Source: Phycisphaera sp. (GTDB lineage: Bacteria; Planctomycetota; Phycisphaerae; Phycisphaerales; UBA1924). Taken from it: DNA of 64,000 nucleotides. A model generated the notes under the pieces. The model was given only the letters and a program-made list of their open reading frames with translations, had not been told where the DNA came from and searched no databases. Shown piece after piece: positions 42,429-51,043 of this stretch. The stretch's first letter is position 1; each line of letters opens with the position of its first letter. Made by a program: the position numbers and the translations under genes. Location: the NCBI GenBank assembly GCA_020639255.1, contig JACKGZ010000005.1, forward strand, positions 62,001-126,000, in the 5' to 3' direction.

Positions 42429-43226
42429 TCATTCCGACTCGGATTCGTCCTCAAACACAACCGGCAGGGGCTTCTGCCTGTCAGCCCCCGGAATTGGCAG
42501 CGTGACCGGCTGTGCTTCGCCCGCGAGGATCACCGGAACGAGCAGCGGCTGGCCCGGCGTCAGGTCGGCGTCCATCGGGCGGACGACATCGCGGACCGGG
42601 CCGCCCTTGGCAAAGTCGAACTGGCGGTAGACCTGACGGGCGACGGGCATTCGCTCCGGGCCGTCCGCGTCGCCCAGAAAGTCCCCCACCACGGCTTCGA
42701 CGAGTTCGAAAAGCTCGTCAGACTCATGCACGCCTCGCACGAACGCGGCGGGCGCCCCCTCGAAGATCGGCACCCCCGGAGTCGGGAGGAAGAGATCGCC
42801 CGTGAATCCGTTCCCGACGAGCACCGCGGCCAGTTCGGCGGGGTGGGGCGAGATGAGCGACTCGGCGGCCACGACCCATTCCCAGCCCGACTCGGTCTGG
42901 ATGCGGTGTGCGAGCCGCGCATCGTCGACCATCTCGCGCACGGCCTCGGGTATCTCGTGGCCTGTCCAGATCCGGTTCACGTCGCCCGCGTGCTGGCGGA
43001 TGAGCATCTCCGCTCGATCGAGCCCGAGCGCCCGCTCATCGGCTTCGAGATCGTCAAGCTCACTCAGCGCGTGCGTGACGGCCTGGAGCCCGATGATCGC
43101 GGGCACCGCCTCGCGCAAACGCCCGCCCTCGTCGTCCTTTGGGAGCGCCAGCGCGCTCTGCGCGAACTCGGTCCACTTGCCGAGTAGGGCGGCCCAGGTC
43201 ATCGCGCGTTCGGAAGGCGTCGTCAT
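42429..43226 (-). CDS. hypothetical protein
   Basis: I do not recognise this 265-residue protein. It is soluble, with a helical N-terminal half (MTWAALLGKWTEFAQSALAL, VTHALSELDDLEADERALGL) and a C-terminal proline/acid-rich tail ending in EDESESE. A conserved-looking core is HRIQTESGWEWVVAAESLIS. No signal peptide. ATG 43226 is chosen as the first ATG inside the coding-biased region; the ribosome site is weak. It is divergent from the methyltransferase gene. Confidence 0.65.
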   Translation of the reverse strand: MTTPSERAMTWAALLGKWTEFAQSALALPKDDEGGRLREAVPAIIGLQAVTHALSELDDLEADERALGLDRAEMLIRQHAGDVNRIWTGHEIPEAVREMVDDARLAHRIQTESGWEWVVAAESLISPHPAELAAVLVGNGFTGDLFLPTPGVPIFEGAPAAFVRGVHESDELFELVEAVVGDFLGDADGPERMPVARQVYRQFDFAKGGPVRDVVRPMDADLTPGQPLLVPVILAGEAQPVTLPIPGADRQKPLPVVFEDESESE

Positions 43227-43309
43227 CGCGTGATCGTAGCGGCCGCGAACGCAACGGCGTGAATAGACTCCTCTCACCCGCGGCTTTCGTTCCCGCATTG
43301 GAGGACTCG

Positions 43310-44491
43310 ATGCACGACTTTGCCGCCCTTTTCCGCAAGCGATTCATCCGCGAGCTCTGGAGAAGGATCGGGCGCGATCTGGCGGATCGTCCGATCGCGG
43401 TGTACGGCGCGGGGCGTCACACGGAATGGCTGCTCGGTGTGATCGCCGACGTCGAAGGCGGGCCTCGCCTGGCGGCGATCCTCGACGACAAAGCCGACGG
43501 ACGCCTGATCGCGGGCGTGCGTGTGCAGAAACCCAGCGAGGTCGACCCGTCCCAGTTCGGCGCGGTGATCGTCTCGAGCGATGCGCAGGAGGCTGTGCTC
43601 GGTGCCAAGGCACGCGCATGGATTGATGCGATCTCAGCGACCGAACGCCCGATGGTGATCGAGCCGTACCGCGGGCTGCCGCCGGGGCCCTACCCGATGG
43701 GCGAGACGGCCTCGGTCGGGGCGCTCAGCGATCGCACGCTGCCCGGCTCGCCCGATGAAGACGCGTACGAGCGAGCTAAATCGCTCGGAACGTCCATCCC
43801 TGTGCCCGCCGGGGCGAACCGTGTGTCGTACTCGCCCGAGAGCGACGCGGCCTACCTCCAGTCCGGCAAGCGCGAGCGCGACGCGATCGGGCGCGTGTGC
43901 GCCCAGCACGGCATCGAGCTCGAAGCCGCACGCGACATCCTCGAATGGGGATGCTCGACGGGGCGTGTGCTGCGGCAGTTTGCCGACCTGCCCAATCAGA
44001 CGAGGCTCTGGGGATGCGACATCGACGAACGCTCGATCGACTGGGCGCAGCGCCATTTCGAGGGCAGGTTTCGGTTCTTCTCGACCACGCTCGAGCCGCA
44101 CCTGCCCGTCGCGGATTCGTCGTTCGACTTCGTCTACGGCATCTCGGTGTTCACGCACATCTCGCACAACATCGACACGTGGCTCATGGAGCTTCGGCGC
44201 GTCGTGCGCCCGGGTGGCGCGGTGCTTGTGACAATCCACGACGAGAAATCGTGGGAGTACTGCCGCGACAACCCGGAGTGCTTCATCGCTAGGCACTCGC
44301 CGAGGATTGATTTCCACAAGCCGATGGAGCAGGACTTCGTCGCGCACGGGCAGGGCCCGAGCTGCCAGGCATTCTGGCACTCGCGGGGCGTCCGGCGCCG
44401 CTGGTCGCACGCGTTCGAGGTCGCGGGCATCCACCCGCTGACCTTCTGCAGCGGCACGCAGGCGGGCGTCGTGCTGCGCCCGCGCATGTAG
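43310..44491 (+). CDS. SAM-dependent methyltransferase with N-terminal Rossmann-like domain
   Basis: A 393-residue two-domain protein. Residues 25-120 form a small nucleotide-binding-like domain (RPIAVYGAGRHTEWLLGVIA, LDDKADG, FGAVIVSSDAQEAVL) like those found in sugar-modifying methyltransferases. Residues 185-390 are a class I methyltransferase: ILEWGCSTGRVLRQF (motif I), LWGCDIDERSIDWA, SSFDFVYGISVFTH and VVRPGGAVLVTIHD. The acceptor is unknown; the architecture suggests carbohydrate or cell-surface work. GGAGG lies five bases before ATG 43310. A flavin reductase gene follows. Confidence 0.83.
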   Translation: MHDFAALFRKRFIRELWRRIGRDLADRPIAVYGAGRHTEWLLGVIADVEGGPRLAAILDDKADGRLIAGVRVQKPSEVDPSQFGAVIVSSDAQEAVLGAKARAWIDAISATERPMVIEPYRGLPPGPYPMGETASVGALSDRTLPGSPDEDAYERAKSLGTSIPVPAGANRVSYSPESDAAYLQSGKRERDAIGRVCAQHGIELEAARDILEWGCSTGRVLRQFADLPNQTRLWGCDIDERSIDWAQRHFEGRFRFFSTTLEPHLPVADSSFDFVYGISVFTHISHNIDTWLMELRRVVRPGGAVLVTIHDEKSWEYCRDNPECFIARHSPRIDFHKPMEQDFVAHGQGPSCQAFWHSRGVRRRWSHAFEVAGIHPLTFCSGTQAGVVLRPRM

Positions 44492-44515
44492 CACACGCAA
44501 ACGAAAGGGCCGCGC

Positions 44516-45160
44516 GTGATCCTCGACCCGACCGAGCTTCAGATCGCCGAGCGGTACAAGCTGCTCATCGGGTGCATCGGGCCCAGGCCCATCGCGGTGG
44601 TGTCGACGGTCTCGCCGGACGGCAAGCCCAACCTCGCGCCGTTCTCGTTCTTCGCGGGCGTCGGGTCGAACCCGATGACGCTGCTCTTCTGCCCGGCCAA
44701 CGACGAGAAGGGCCAGGAGAAGGACACGCTCGCCAACTGCAAGCAGGTGGCGGAAGGCGGCACGGGCCAGTTCGCCGTGTGCGTGGCGACGGAGTCGATC
44801 ATCCGCAACGTGGTCGTGGCGGCCGAGCCCTTGCCCCACGGCGAGAGCGAGTACGAGCTTTCGGGCCTGACGCCCGCCCCTTGCGAGTTGATCGCCGCCC
44901 CGCGCGTGAAGGAGAGCCCCGTGTGCTTCGAGTGCGAGACGACGCAGGTCATCCGCACGAACCCGGGCCAGCCCGCCGGCGGCAACGTCGTGATGGGGCG
45001 CGTCCTCCGCGTCCACGTCGACGACGCGCTCGTCAACGAGCGGATGCACATCGACCAGGGCGGAATCGGGCTGGTGGGACGGATGGGCGGGCTGAGCTAC
45101 TGCTGGACGCGTGAGAGGTTTGAGCTCAGGCCGGGGAGGGCGTCCCTAAAGGGGGATTGA
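44516..45160 (+). CDS. flavin reductase family protein (FMN-binding split barrel)
   Basis: A 214-residue protein of the flavin reductase-like fold that binds FMN and may reduce flavins with NAD(P)H. The N-terminal IGCIGPRPIAVVSTVSPDGK and NLAPFSFFAGVGSNPMTLLF are typical, as is NVVMGRVLRVHVDD near the end. GTG 44516 is the start, with AAAGGG about six bases upstream, 24 bp after the methyltransferase stop. The physiological partner enzyme is not identified. Confidence 0.87.
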   Translation: MILDPTELQIAERYKLLIGCIGPRPIAVVSTVSPDGKPNLAPFSFFAGVGSNPMTLLFCPANDEKGQEKDTLANCKQVAEGGTGQFAVCVATESIIRNVVVAAEPLPHGESEYELSGLTPAPCELIAAPRVKESPVCFECETTQVIRTNPGQPAGGNVVMGRVLRVHVDDALVNERMHIDQGGIGLVGRMGGLSYCWTRERFELRPGRASLKGD

Positions 45161-45307
45161 GCGGGGTCTGCGTGGCACCGGCTGCTTACAGCTCGTAGAA
45201 ACGGGGCTGAAAGCTCAAAGGCGGGGCTTGGCGAGCAAGCCGTGCCACACCTGTGTGTTCTCGATTCGGGGACAAGCCGGGCCACCCGCCACGCACTATC
45301 CGGTAAA

Positions 45308-45313
45308 TATAAT
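45308..45313 (+). promoter_or_regulatory. -10 element candidate for the AT-rich island gene
   Basis: TATAAT, 72 bp upstream of the next start, where composition switches from GC-rich to AT-rich. No matching -35 is visible in the GC-rich DNA upstream. Confidence 0.35.
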
Positions 45314-45384
45314 ACCCAACTCAAAGTATACTATCAGCCAATATTAGAGACTATTTTCTTGAGAATTTTTGGAAAGCAGGTCAT

Positions 45385-46680
45385 ATGTCAACTGATAAAG
45401 ACGACCACCCGAAAGATTCTAATTCGTTTTCAATTGTAATCTATGACAATGACAATCAGATTTGGAAAACTTTCGCTGACCCCGATTCATTCCTTGAATG
45501 GTTCAAGTCAATACGGAAGGATCTTGAGTCTATATACAGCCATATTCTATCTGAAAACGCTCGTTTCCCTTTGAAGCAACTACGTCTTGTTGAAGTAAGT
45601 CTCAACACGCTGCTCAGCAACCAAAGTTCCACAACTCAACATGTTTCATGGGATGATTTTTATAATTACACAGCACAGGCCTTTGGTTATTTTTTCAATG
45701 ACAAACCCAATCTTGAGCGACTACTTGCCATCCTCGAAAGCCATTCTTCCGATGTAGCCGCTGCATATTTAAACTACTTTAACAAACTGCCAACCAGCGA
45801 ACTCACCGCTGACGCAATGACAATCGGAACGATACTTGGTGTAATTGATGATGGACGTCTCAAGGGCACAGACTTCGACAAGATCAACGCTTCGACTATG
45901 ATTGCGACTGCCAATCAGTCAAAATCGCTATTTGATAATTGGTATAGCAATGCAACGGCAACTGCAAAACAGCAATTGGCATCACTTCAACAGCTAACTG
46001 CAGATGTCGAGATATTGCATAATAAGCAGAATAATTGGGCTAATATATTTCGCGATTCTGCCCGACGGTTTCGACGCAAATCGCTTAAAATCGCCAAGAG
46101 AGAAATGCAGACAATTAAATCGTTCTACACTTCCGAACTAGCACTAAAGGCTCCTATCGAATATTGGAACAAGAAGCGTAAAAAGCATCGCAACCTTTCA
46201 ATTGCATATGGAACCCTACTGGCACTTGGATTATTTACTAGTGTTATCGGTATTGTTTGCAATTCCGATTATTTACTCAATATTCCTACTACTAGTCTGC
46301 CCGTCAGCGATGAGTTGACTCCCCCTACAACTATAAGTACCTCTGAACCAATGACACATACTGTTACTAACGAAATGGTGCACGTAATAGCTCGATTTGC
46401 ACTGTTTGCAACCTTAGTAGGTATTGCCTTTTGGGTTCTGAAGATCATTTATCGGAATTTGCTAACTCATCAGCATTTGGCAACGGATGCTTCTGAACGT
46501 GTAGTGATGACTCAAACCTATCTGTCGCTTGCTAGCGACAAAAGCATTCCAGAAGATGGTTCTCTTGATTTTATACTCAAGTCTTTGTTTAGGCCTGCCT
46601 CAGACGGTCTTATCAAAGACGATAAGGGCCCGTTACCAATTGCCTTAGATCTAATTGTTAATAAGCATACAGGCGACTAA
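45385..46680 (+). CDS. AT-rich large protein with C-terminal membrane anchor (DUF6161-like)
   Basis: A 431-residue protein. The N-terminal 240 residues are soluble and largely helical, with a long coiled-coil stretch (about 195-265). Two transmembrane helices near residues 272-290 and 330-352 bracket an exported Ser/Thr/Pro-rich loop. The C-terminal segment (LLTHQHLATDASERVVMTQT) is reminiscent of the DUF6161 family; this is recall and needs a profile search. Base composition is near 40% GC against roughly 64% around it. It stands alone, 224 bp after the flavin reductase gene, which suggests an acquired gene. Confidence 0.7.
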   Translation: MSTDKDDHPKDSNSFSIVIYDNDNQIWKTFADPDSFLEWFKSIRKDLESIYSHILSENARFPLKQLRLVEVSLNTLLSNQSSTTQHVSWDDFYNYTAQAFGYFFNDKPNLERLLAILESHSSDVAAAYLNYFNKLPTSELTADAMTIGTILGVIDDGRLKGTDFDKINASTMIATANQSKSLFDNWYSNATATAKQQLASLQQLTADVEILHNKQNNWANIFRDSARRFRRKSLKIAKREMQTIKSFYTSELALKAPIEYWNKKRKKHRNLSIAYGTLLALGLFTSVIGIVCNSDYLLNIPTTSLPVSDELTPPTTISTSEPMTHTVTNEMVHVIARFALFATLVGIAFWVLKIIYRNLLTHQHLATDASERVVMTQTYLSLASDKSIPEDGSLDFILKSLFRPASDGLIKDDKGPLPIALDLIVNKHTGD

Positions 46681-46750
46681 TCCCGCAGTATTCACTACTT
46701 CCCCATGTAATACTGCCGTAATTTGGTGCAGTAGCATACTTTTCTTTCTG

Positions 46751-46790
46751 CAAATAAAGAGCCCCCGGGCACCGGTGGTCTGCCCGGGGG
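46751..46790 (-). terminator. Rho-independent terminator of nrdJ
   Basis: A perfect 10-bp stem CCCCCGGGCA / TGCCCGGGGG with a nine-base loop, followed on the minus strand by CTCTTTATTTG. It lies about 120 bp past the nrdJ stop and also separates it from the convergent AT-rich gene. Confidence 0.8.
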
Positions 46791-46907
46791 TCTTGGAGTG
46801 GGGTCGGCCTGCCTCGGCGTTGCACCGCGCTGGTCCGACCCGTGGTGGGTCAATCGTGATCGGGCGGACGCTTCAGTGAGCGTCCCGCCCGGGGGTGATG
46901 GTGCCCG

Positions 46908-49900
46908 TCAGCTGCACCCCATGCTGTTGCCGCAGCCCATGCACTTGTAGCAGGTGCCGTTGCGGACGGTGATCTCGCCGCAGACATCGCAGGGCGGGCT
47001 GTCGCCCATGTTCTCGCTCATGGCGGCCGAGAGGGCCGAGACGTGTTCCTCGACCACGACCACGGTCGACTCTTCCCGGTGGGTGCTGGTCGTGTGCGCT
47101 TCGTGCACGACGACCGCGTGGCGAGCCAGGCTGCCATCCGTTTCGGGCCGGGTGAGACGGTCCGTCGTGTCTCCCGGCTGGAGGCCGATGCGTGCGATCG
47201 GGCCTTCGTTCTTGGCGCTGCGATCCGTCGCGGCACCGGATGTGGTCTGCGTGCTCCAACGACTGTCTCCCCCTGATGACTTGGGTGTGCTCTTGCGGGA
47301 GGCGGCCGATGTCTCGGCGGGCTCAGCGGGCTTGGCGACGCGCTGCGGCAGGTTGGCCTCTCGGTACCCGGGGATGAATCGCATCCCGAGCCAGCGGAAG
47401 ATGTAGTCCACGAGGCTCTTGGCGAAGGGGATATCCGAGTTGGAGGTCATGCCGGCGGGCTCGAAGCGCTGGTGCGTGAACTTGTTGACCAGCGACTGCA
47501 CGGGCACGCCGTACTGCAGCGCGACGGAAACCGCTGTGCCCAGCGAATCCATCAGGCCACCGATGGTGGAGCCTTCCTTGGCCATGGTGATGAACAGTTC
47601 GCCGGGCATCCCGTCCTCGTAGAGGCCCACCGTGAGGTAGCCCTCGTGCCCGGCGACGTTGAACTTGTGCGTGACCGAGTCGCGCGTCACCGGCAGGCGG
47701 CGGCGCATCGGGCGGTGCACGATTCTGACGGTCTCTTCGCCTGCGCGGGACTCGTCGCCCCCGGCGATCGTGGCCGCGAGACCGGCGACGGCGCCCGCGA
47801 CCTCTTCCTTGGCCTCGAGCTCGCCCAGTTCGTCGGTCTCCTCGTCGTCGAGGTCGACATCCTTCTTCTTGGCGGAGAGGGGCTGGCTGAGCTTGCACCC
47901 GTCGCGGTAGAGCGCGTTGGCCTTGAGACCAAGCTCCCAGCTCAGGCGGTAGCACGACTGGATGTCGTCGACCGAGGCCGAGTTGGGCAGGTTGATGGTC
48001 TTGCTGATCGCGCCCGAGATGAAGGGCTGAGCGGCAGCCATCATGCGGATGTGACCCTCGGCCGCGATGAGGCGCGTGCCGAGCGGGCCGCAGTGGTTGG
48101 CACAGTCGAACACCGCGAGGTGCTGATCCTCGAAGCCCGGCGCGCCCTCGATGGTCTGGCGGCCGCAGACGAGCTGGTTGAGCTCCTCGATGTGCTTGCC
48201 AGAGAGGCCGAGCTTGCTGAGCAGGTTGAAGCTCTTGTCGGCCTTGGCCTTGTCGGGATCAAAGCCGACGGCCTTGAGCGCGTCGTCGCCCAGGCTCCAC
48301 GCGCCGAAAGCGAAGCGGATGTCAAAGCACCCCGGCAGGCCCTCTTCGATCTTGGTGAGGTGCTGATGCTCCAGCCCCTTGTCCATCAGGAACTCGGCGA
48401 GGGTCATGTCCTCCTCGGCGCCGATCGAGCCCTCGGGCATCGGGACGGCGAGCGTCAGTGTGCCCAGGATCGAGGTGAGGATCAGGCGGATCTGCTCTTC
48501 CGAGTAGCCCAGTGCGTGCAGCGCGGGCTCGACGGAAGCGTTGACGATCTTGAAGTACCCGCCTCCCGCGAGCTTCTTGAACTTCACGAGCGCGAAGTCG
48601 GGCTCGACGCCGGTCGTGTCGCAGTCCATGAGCAGGCCGATCGTGCCGGTGGGCGCGATGACTGTCACCTGGGCGTTGCGGTACCCGTGCTCGAGGCCGA
48701 GCTCGTACGCCTCGTCCCAGACCATGACGGCGCGATCGAGCAGGTTCCGCGAGTTGGCCAGCGGCACGCGGCCCTTGGTCACCAGATCGTGATCGATCGG
48801 CACCGGGCGGATGCGCAGGTCTTCCCACTCCTTGGCTTCGCGGCTCACGCCGTGCGCGGCGCGGCGGTGGTTGCGGATGACGCGGAGCATGCTGTCCTTG
48901 TCGTCCTCGTAGCCGCGGAACGCCCCGTGCTCGGCTGCGAGCAGCGCGCTCTGGCGGTACGAACGGCCCGTCATGATCGAGCTGAGCATCGCGCAGATCG
49001 AGCGGCCCGCCTCGGAGTCATAAGGAATGCCCGCCTGCATCAGCATCGCGCCCAGGTTCGCGTAGCCAAGGCCCAGCGTGCGGAAACGTTCGCTCAGCTC
49101 GGCGATCTCGCGGCTCGGGAAGGCGGCCATCAGCACGCTGATCTCGAGGACCATCGTCCAGATGTCCGTTGCGTGCTCGTAGAGAGCCACGTCGAACTGC
49201 TTGGTCTCGCTGTCGTAGAACTTCAGCACGTTGAGCGAAGCCAGGTTGCAGGCCGTGTTGTCGAGGAACATGTACTCGCTGCACGGGTTGCTGGCGTTGA
49301 TGCGACCGGCGCTCGGGCAGGTGTGCCACGCGTTGATCGTCGAGTCGAACTGCACGCCCGGGTCGGCGCACTTCCACGCGGCGTAGCTGATGTCGTTCCA
49401 CAGCTCGCTCGCGTCGAACGTCCTGGCGATCTCCCCCGTCGTGCGGAACTGCGTCTCCCACGTGCCGCCCTCGTCGACCGCGTCGAAGAAGCTGTCGGGG
49501 ATGCGGACCGAGTTGTTGGAGTTCTGGCCGCTGACGGTCTGGTAGCTCTCGCCGTTGAAGTCGAAATCGAGCTCCAGCCCGAGGCGCTCGCAGAGCTCGG
49601 CGGTCGTCTCGTCGTTCTTCTTCAGATAGCTCAGGCCCTCGACCATCGCCTGGACCTTGATCTCCTCGCGGACCTTCCAGTTCACGAAGCTGCCGATGTC
49701 CGGGTGGTCCATGTCGAGGCAGACCATCTTGGCAGCCCGCCGCGTGGTGCCGCCACTCTTGATCGCGCCCGCGGCGCGATCGCCGATCTTGAGCCAGCTC
49801 ATCAGGCCCGAACTCTTGCCGCCGCCCGACAGCGGCTCGTTCTCGGCGCGGAGGTTCGAGAAGTTCGTGCCCGTGCCCGAGCCGTACTTGAAGAGACGCG

Positions 49901-50543
49901 CCTCACGAACCCAGAGGTCCATGATGCCGCCCTCTTCCACCAGCGCGTCGTCCACGCTCTGGATGAAGCACGCGTGCGGCTGCGGGTGCGTGTAGGCGTC
50001 CTCGGCTTCCTTGATCTCGCCCGTCTCGGGGTCGGCGTAGAAGTGCCCCTGCGCCGGACCGGTCGTGCCGTAGGCGAAGTTCAGGCCCGTGTTGAACCAC
50101 TGGGGCGAGTTCGGGGCCGCCACCTGGTGCACCATCATGTACACCAGCTCGTCGTAGAACGCGTCGGCGTCGTCCTTCGAGTCGAAGTACCCGTGCTCGA
50201 GGCCCCAGTGACGCCAGCAACCCGCAAGGCGATGGATCACCTGCTTGGCAGAGCGCTCGGGCCCCATGACGACCTTGCCCTCGTCGTCGCGGATGAACGC
50301 GTCCTGCGCCAGCGCCTCGACCGGGTCGCGCCCGGGCAAGACCTGCGGCACGCCCGCCTTGCGGAAGTACTTGCTCACCATGATGTCCGTGGCAAGCTGA
50401 CTCCACGACGCCGGCACCTCCGCGTCGCCCATCTCGAAGACGACCGTCCCGTCCGGGTTGGCGATACGACTGGCCCGCTTCGTCCACTTGGCGGTGGCGA
50501 AGGCATCCTGGCCCTTGGTTGTGAACTTCCGTGTAATTTTCAT
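46908..50543 (-). CDS. nrdJ: class II (adenosylcobalamin-dependent) ribonucleotide reductase
   Basis: NrdJ makes deoxyribonucleotides using a cobalamin-derived radical, independent of oxygen. This 1211-residue protein has the PNSPQWFNTG segment with HACFIQSV (redox cysteine), the catalytic NPCSEYMFLDNTACNLASL (radical-site cysteine and glutamate), PTGTIGLLMDCDTTG and the TINLPNSAS phosphate segment. After a long Ala/Thr-rich linker the C-terminus is a zinc ribbon, CDVCGE and CYKCMGCGNSMGC, used to re-reduce the active site. ATG 50543 is chosen because it gives MKITRKFTTKG; the upstream 21 codons run into a repeat. No B12 riboswitch is visible. Confidence 0.95.
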   Translation of the reverse strand: MKITRKFTTKGQDAFATAKWTKRASRIANPDGTVVFEMGDAEVPASWSQLATDIMVSKYFRKAGVPQVLPGRDPVEALAQDAFIRDDEGKVVMGPERSAKQVIHRLAGCWRHWGLEHGYFDSKDDADAFYDELVYMMVHQVAAPNSPQWFNTGLNFAYGTTGPAQGHFYADPETGEIKEAEDAYTHPQPHACFIQSVDDALVEEGGIMDLWVREARLFKYGSGTGTNFSNLRAENEPLSGGGKSSGLMSWLKIGDRAAGAIKSGGTTRRAAKMVCLDMDHPDIGSFVNWKVREEIKVQAMVEGLSYLKKNDETTAELCERLGLELDFDFNGESYQTVSGQNSNNSVRIPDSFFDAVDEGGTWETQFRTTGEIARTFDASELWNDISYAAWKCADPGVQFDSTINAWHTCPSAGRINASNPCSEYMFLDNTACNLASLNVLKFYDSETKQFDVALYEHATDIWTMVLEISVLMAAFPSREIAELSERFRTLGLGYANLGAMLMQAGIPYDSEAGRSICAMLSSIMTGRSYRQSALLAAEHGAFRGYEDDKDSMLRVIRNHRRAAHGVSREAKEWEDLRIRPVPIDHDLVTKGRVPLANSRNLLDRAVMVWDEAYELGLEHGYRNAQVTVIAPTGTIGLLMDCDTTGVEPDFALVKFKKLAGGGYFKIVNASVEPALHALGYSEEQIRLILTSILGTLTLAVPMPEGSIGAEEDMTLAEFLMDKGLEHQHLTKIEEGLPGCFDIRFAFGAWSLGDDALKAVGFDPDKAKADKSFNLLSKLGLSGKHIEELNQLVCGRQTIEGAPGFEDQHLAVFDCANHCGPLGTRLIAAEGHIRMMAAAQPFISGAISKTINLPNSASVDDIQSCYRLSWELGLKANALYRDGCKLSQPLSAKKKDVDLDDEETDELGELEAKEEVAGAVAGLAATIAGGDESRAGEETVRIVHRPMRRRLPVTRDSVTHKFNVAGHEGYLTVGLYEDGMPGELFITMAKEGSTIGGLMDSLGTAVSVALQYGVPVQSLVNKFTHQRFEPAGMTSNSDIPFAKSLVDYIFRWLGMRFIPGYREANLPQRVAKPAEPAETSAASRKSTPKSSGGDSRWSTQTTSGAATDRSAKNEGPIARIGLQPGDTTDRLTRPETDGSLARHAVVVHEAHTTSTHREESTVVVVEEHVSALSAAMSENMGDSPPCDVCGEITVRNGTCYKCMGCGNSMGCS

Positions 50544-50566
50544 AATGCTCGTGAATGCTGGGGCAG

Positions 50567-50596
50567 AGGCATGAGGCACTAGGCATAAGGCACTAG
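50567..50596. repeat. Left inverted repeat of the S23 cassette
   Basis: Heptamer-built 30-bp arm in the nrdJ leader; it matches the right arm, read on the other strand, at 26 of 30 positions. Confidence 0.75.
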
Positions 50597-50624
50597 TCCA
50601 GAACAACCTGCTGCCGGGTTCAAA

Positions 50625-50996
50625 CTAAGTGGTCCGCTCCACACTCCGAATCAATCCGCCGAGCAGCCGGCCCGACTCTTCCAACTCTGCCTGAAGCCGC
50701 TCGTACGCGACTCCCGTGATGTAGCCGAGTTCCAGTGCGAAACCCAGCTGTGTGTCGATCTCGTACAGCGATCCTCGGGCCATCCTGAGAAACCGCAGGT
50801 AATCCGACGTTGTCCCTCGTCCGTATCCCTCAGCGATATTGCTCGCAACGGATACAGACGCCCTTCTCAGCTGCGAAACAAGCCCAAATCGCTCGTCCGG
50901 TGGAAAGTCTGTTGTGAGTTCGTACACACCAAGCCCAATCGCAAACGCTTTCTGCCAAGCGAGCAGATCTCGATGCGTTGTGATGCCCGATCCCAT
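50625..50996 (-). CDS. four-helix bundle protein (S23 / 23S rRNA intervening-sequence family)
   Basis: A 123-residue protein of the S23/IVP family, which folds as a four-helix bundle and oligomerises. The signatures are THRDLLAWQKAF at the start, FGLVSQLRRASVSVASNIAE, GYGRGTT and FLRMARGSLYEIDTQL. First known from intervening sequences in bacterial 23S rRNA genes, it is widespread as a stand-alone gene with unknown function and is related to Avd of diversity-generating retroelements. Here it is not in rRNA and no reverse transcriptase is nearby. ATG 50996 lies 17 bp from the right inverted repeat. Confidence 0.9.
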   Translation of the reverse strand: MGSGITTHRDLLAWQKAFAIGLGVYELTTDFPPDERFGLVSQLRRASVSVASNIAEGYGRGTTSDYLRFLRMARGSLYEIDTQLGFALELGYITGVAYERLQAELEESGRLLGGLIRSVERTT

Positions 50997-51013
50997 GCAC
51001 CAACTCTGTCTTC

Positions 51014-51043
51014 CTAATGCCTAATGCCCAGTGCCTAATGCCT
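51014..51043. repeat. Right inverted repeat of the S23 cassette
   Basis: Reading the minus strand: AGGCATT, AGGCACT, GGGCATT, AGGCATT, AG. The preceding TAG that ends dcd overlaps its edge. Confidence 0.75.

Larger units (their letters stand above)
50567..51043 (-). mobile_element. Putative mobile cassette: four-helix-bundle gene between 30-bp inverted repeats
   Basis: The 477-bp unit carries one gene and is flanked by inverted repeats that match at 26 of 30 bases (50567-50596 and 51014-51043). Each arm is a run of heptamers of the type AGGCATT. The right arm includes part of the dcd stop codon, and the left arm lies 24 bp before nrdJ, so the unit seems to have entered between dcd and nrdJ without breaking either. 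No transposase is encoded. Confidence 0.6.

Noticed and set aside
47472..50582. A 1036-codon open frame on the plus strand opposite nrdJ
   Set aside because: It is antisense to a fully conserved ribonucleotide reductase; its protein is Arg/Ala/Val-rich with no domain, as expected from high-GC codon bias on the other strand.
50625..50996. Reading the S23 gene as the Avd component of a diversity-generating retroelement
   Set aside because: No reverse transcriptase, template repeat or variable repeat is visible nearby.
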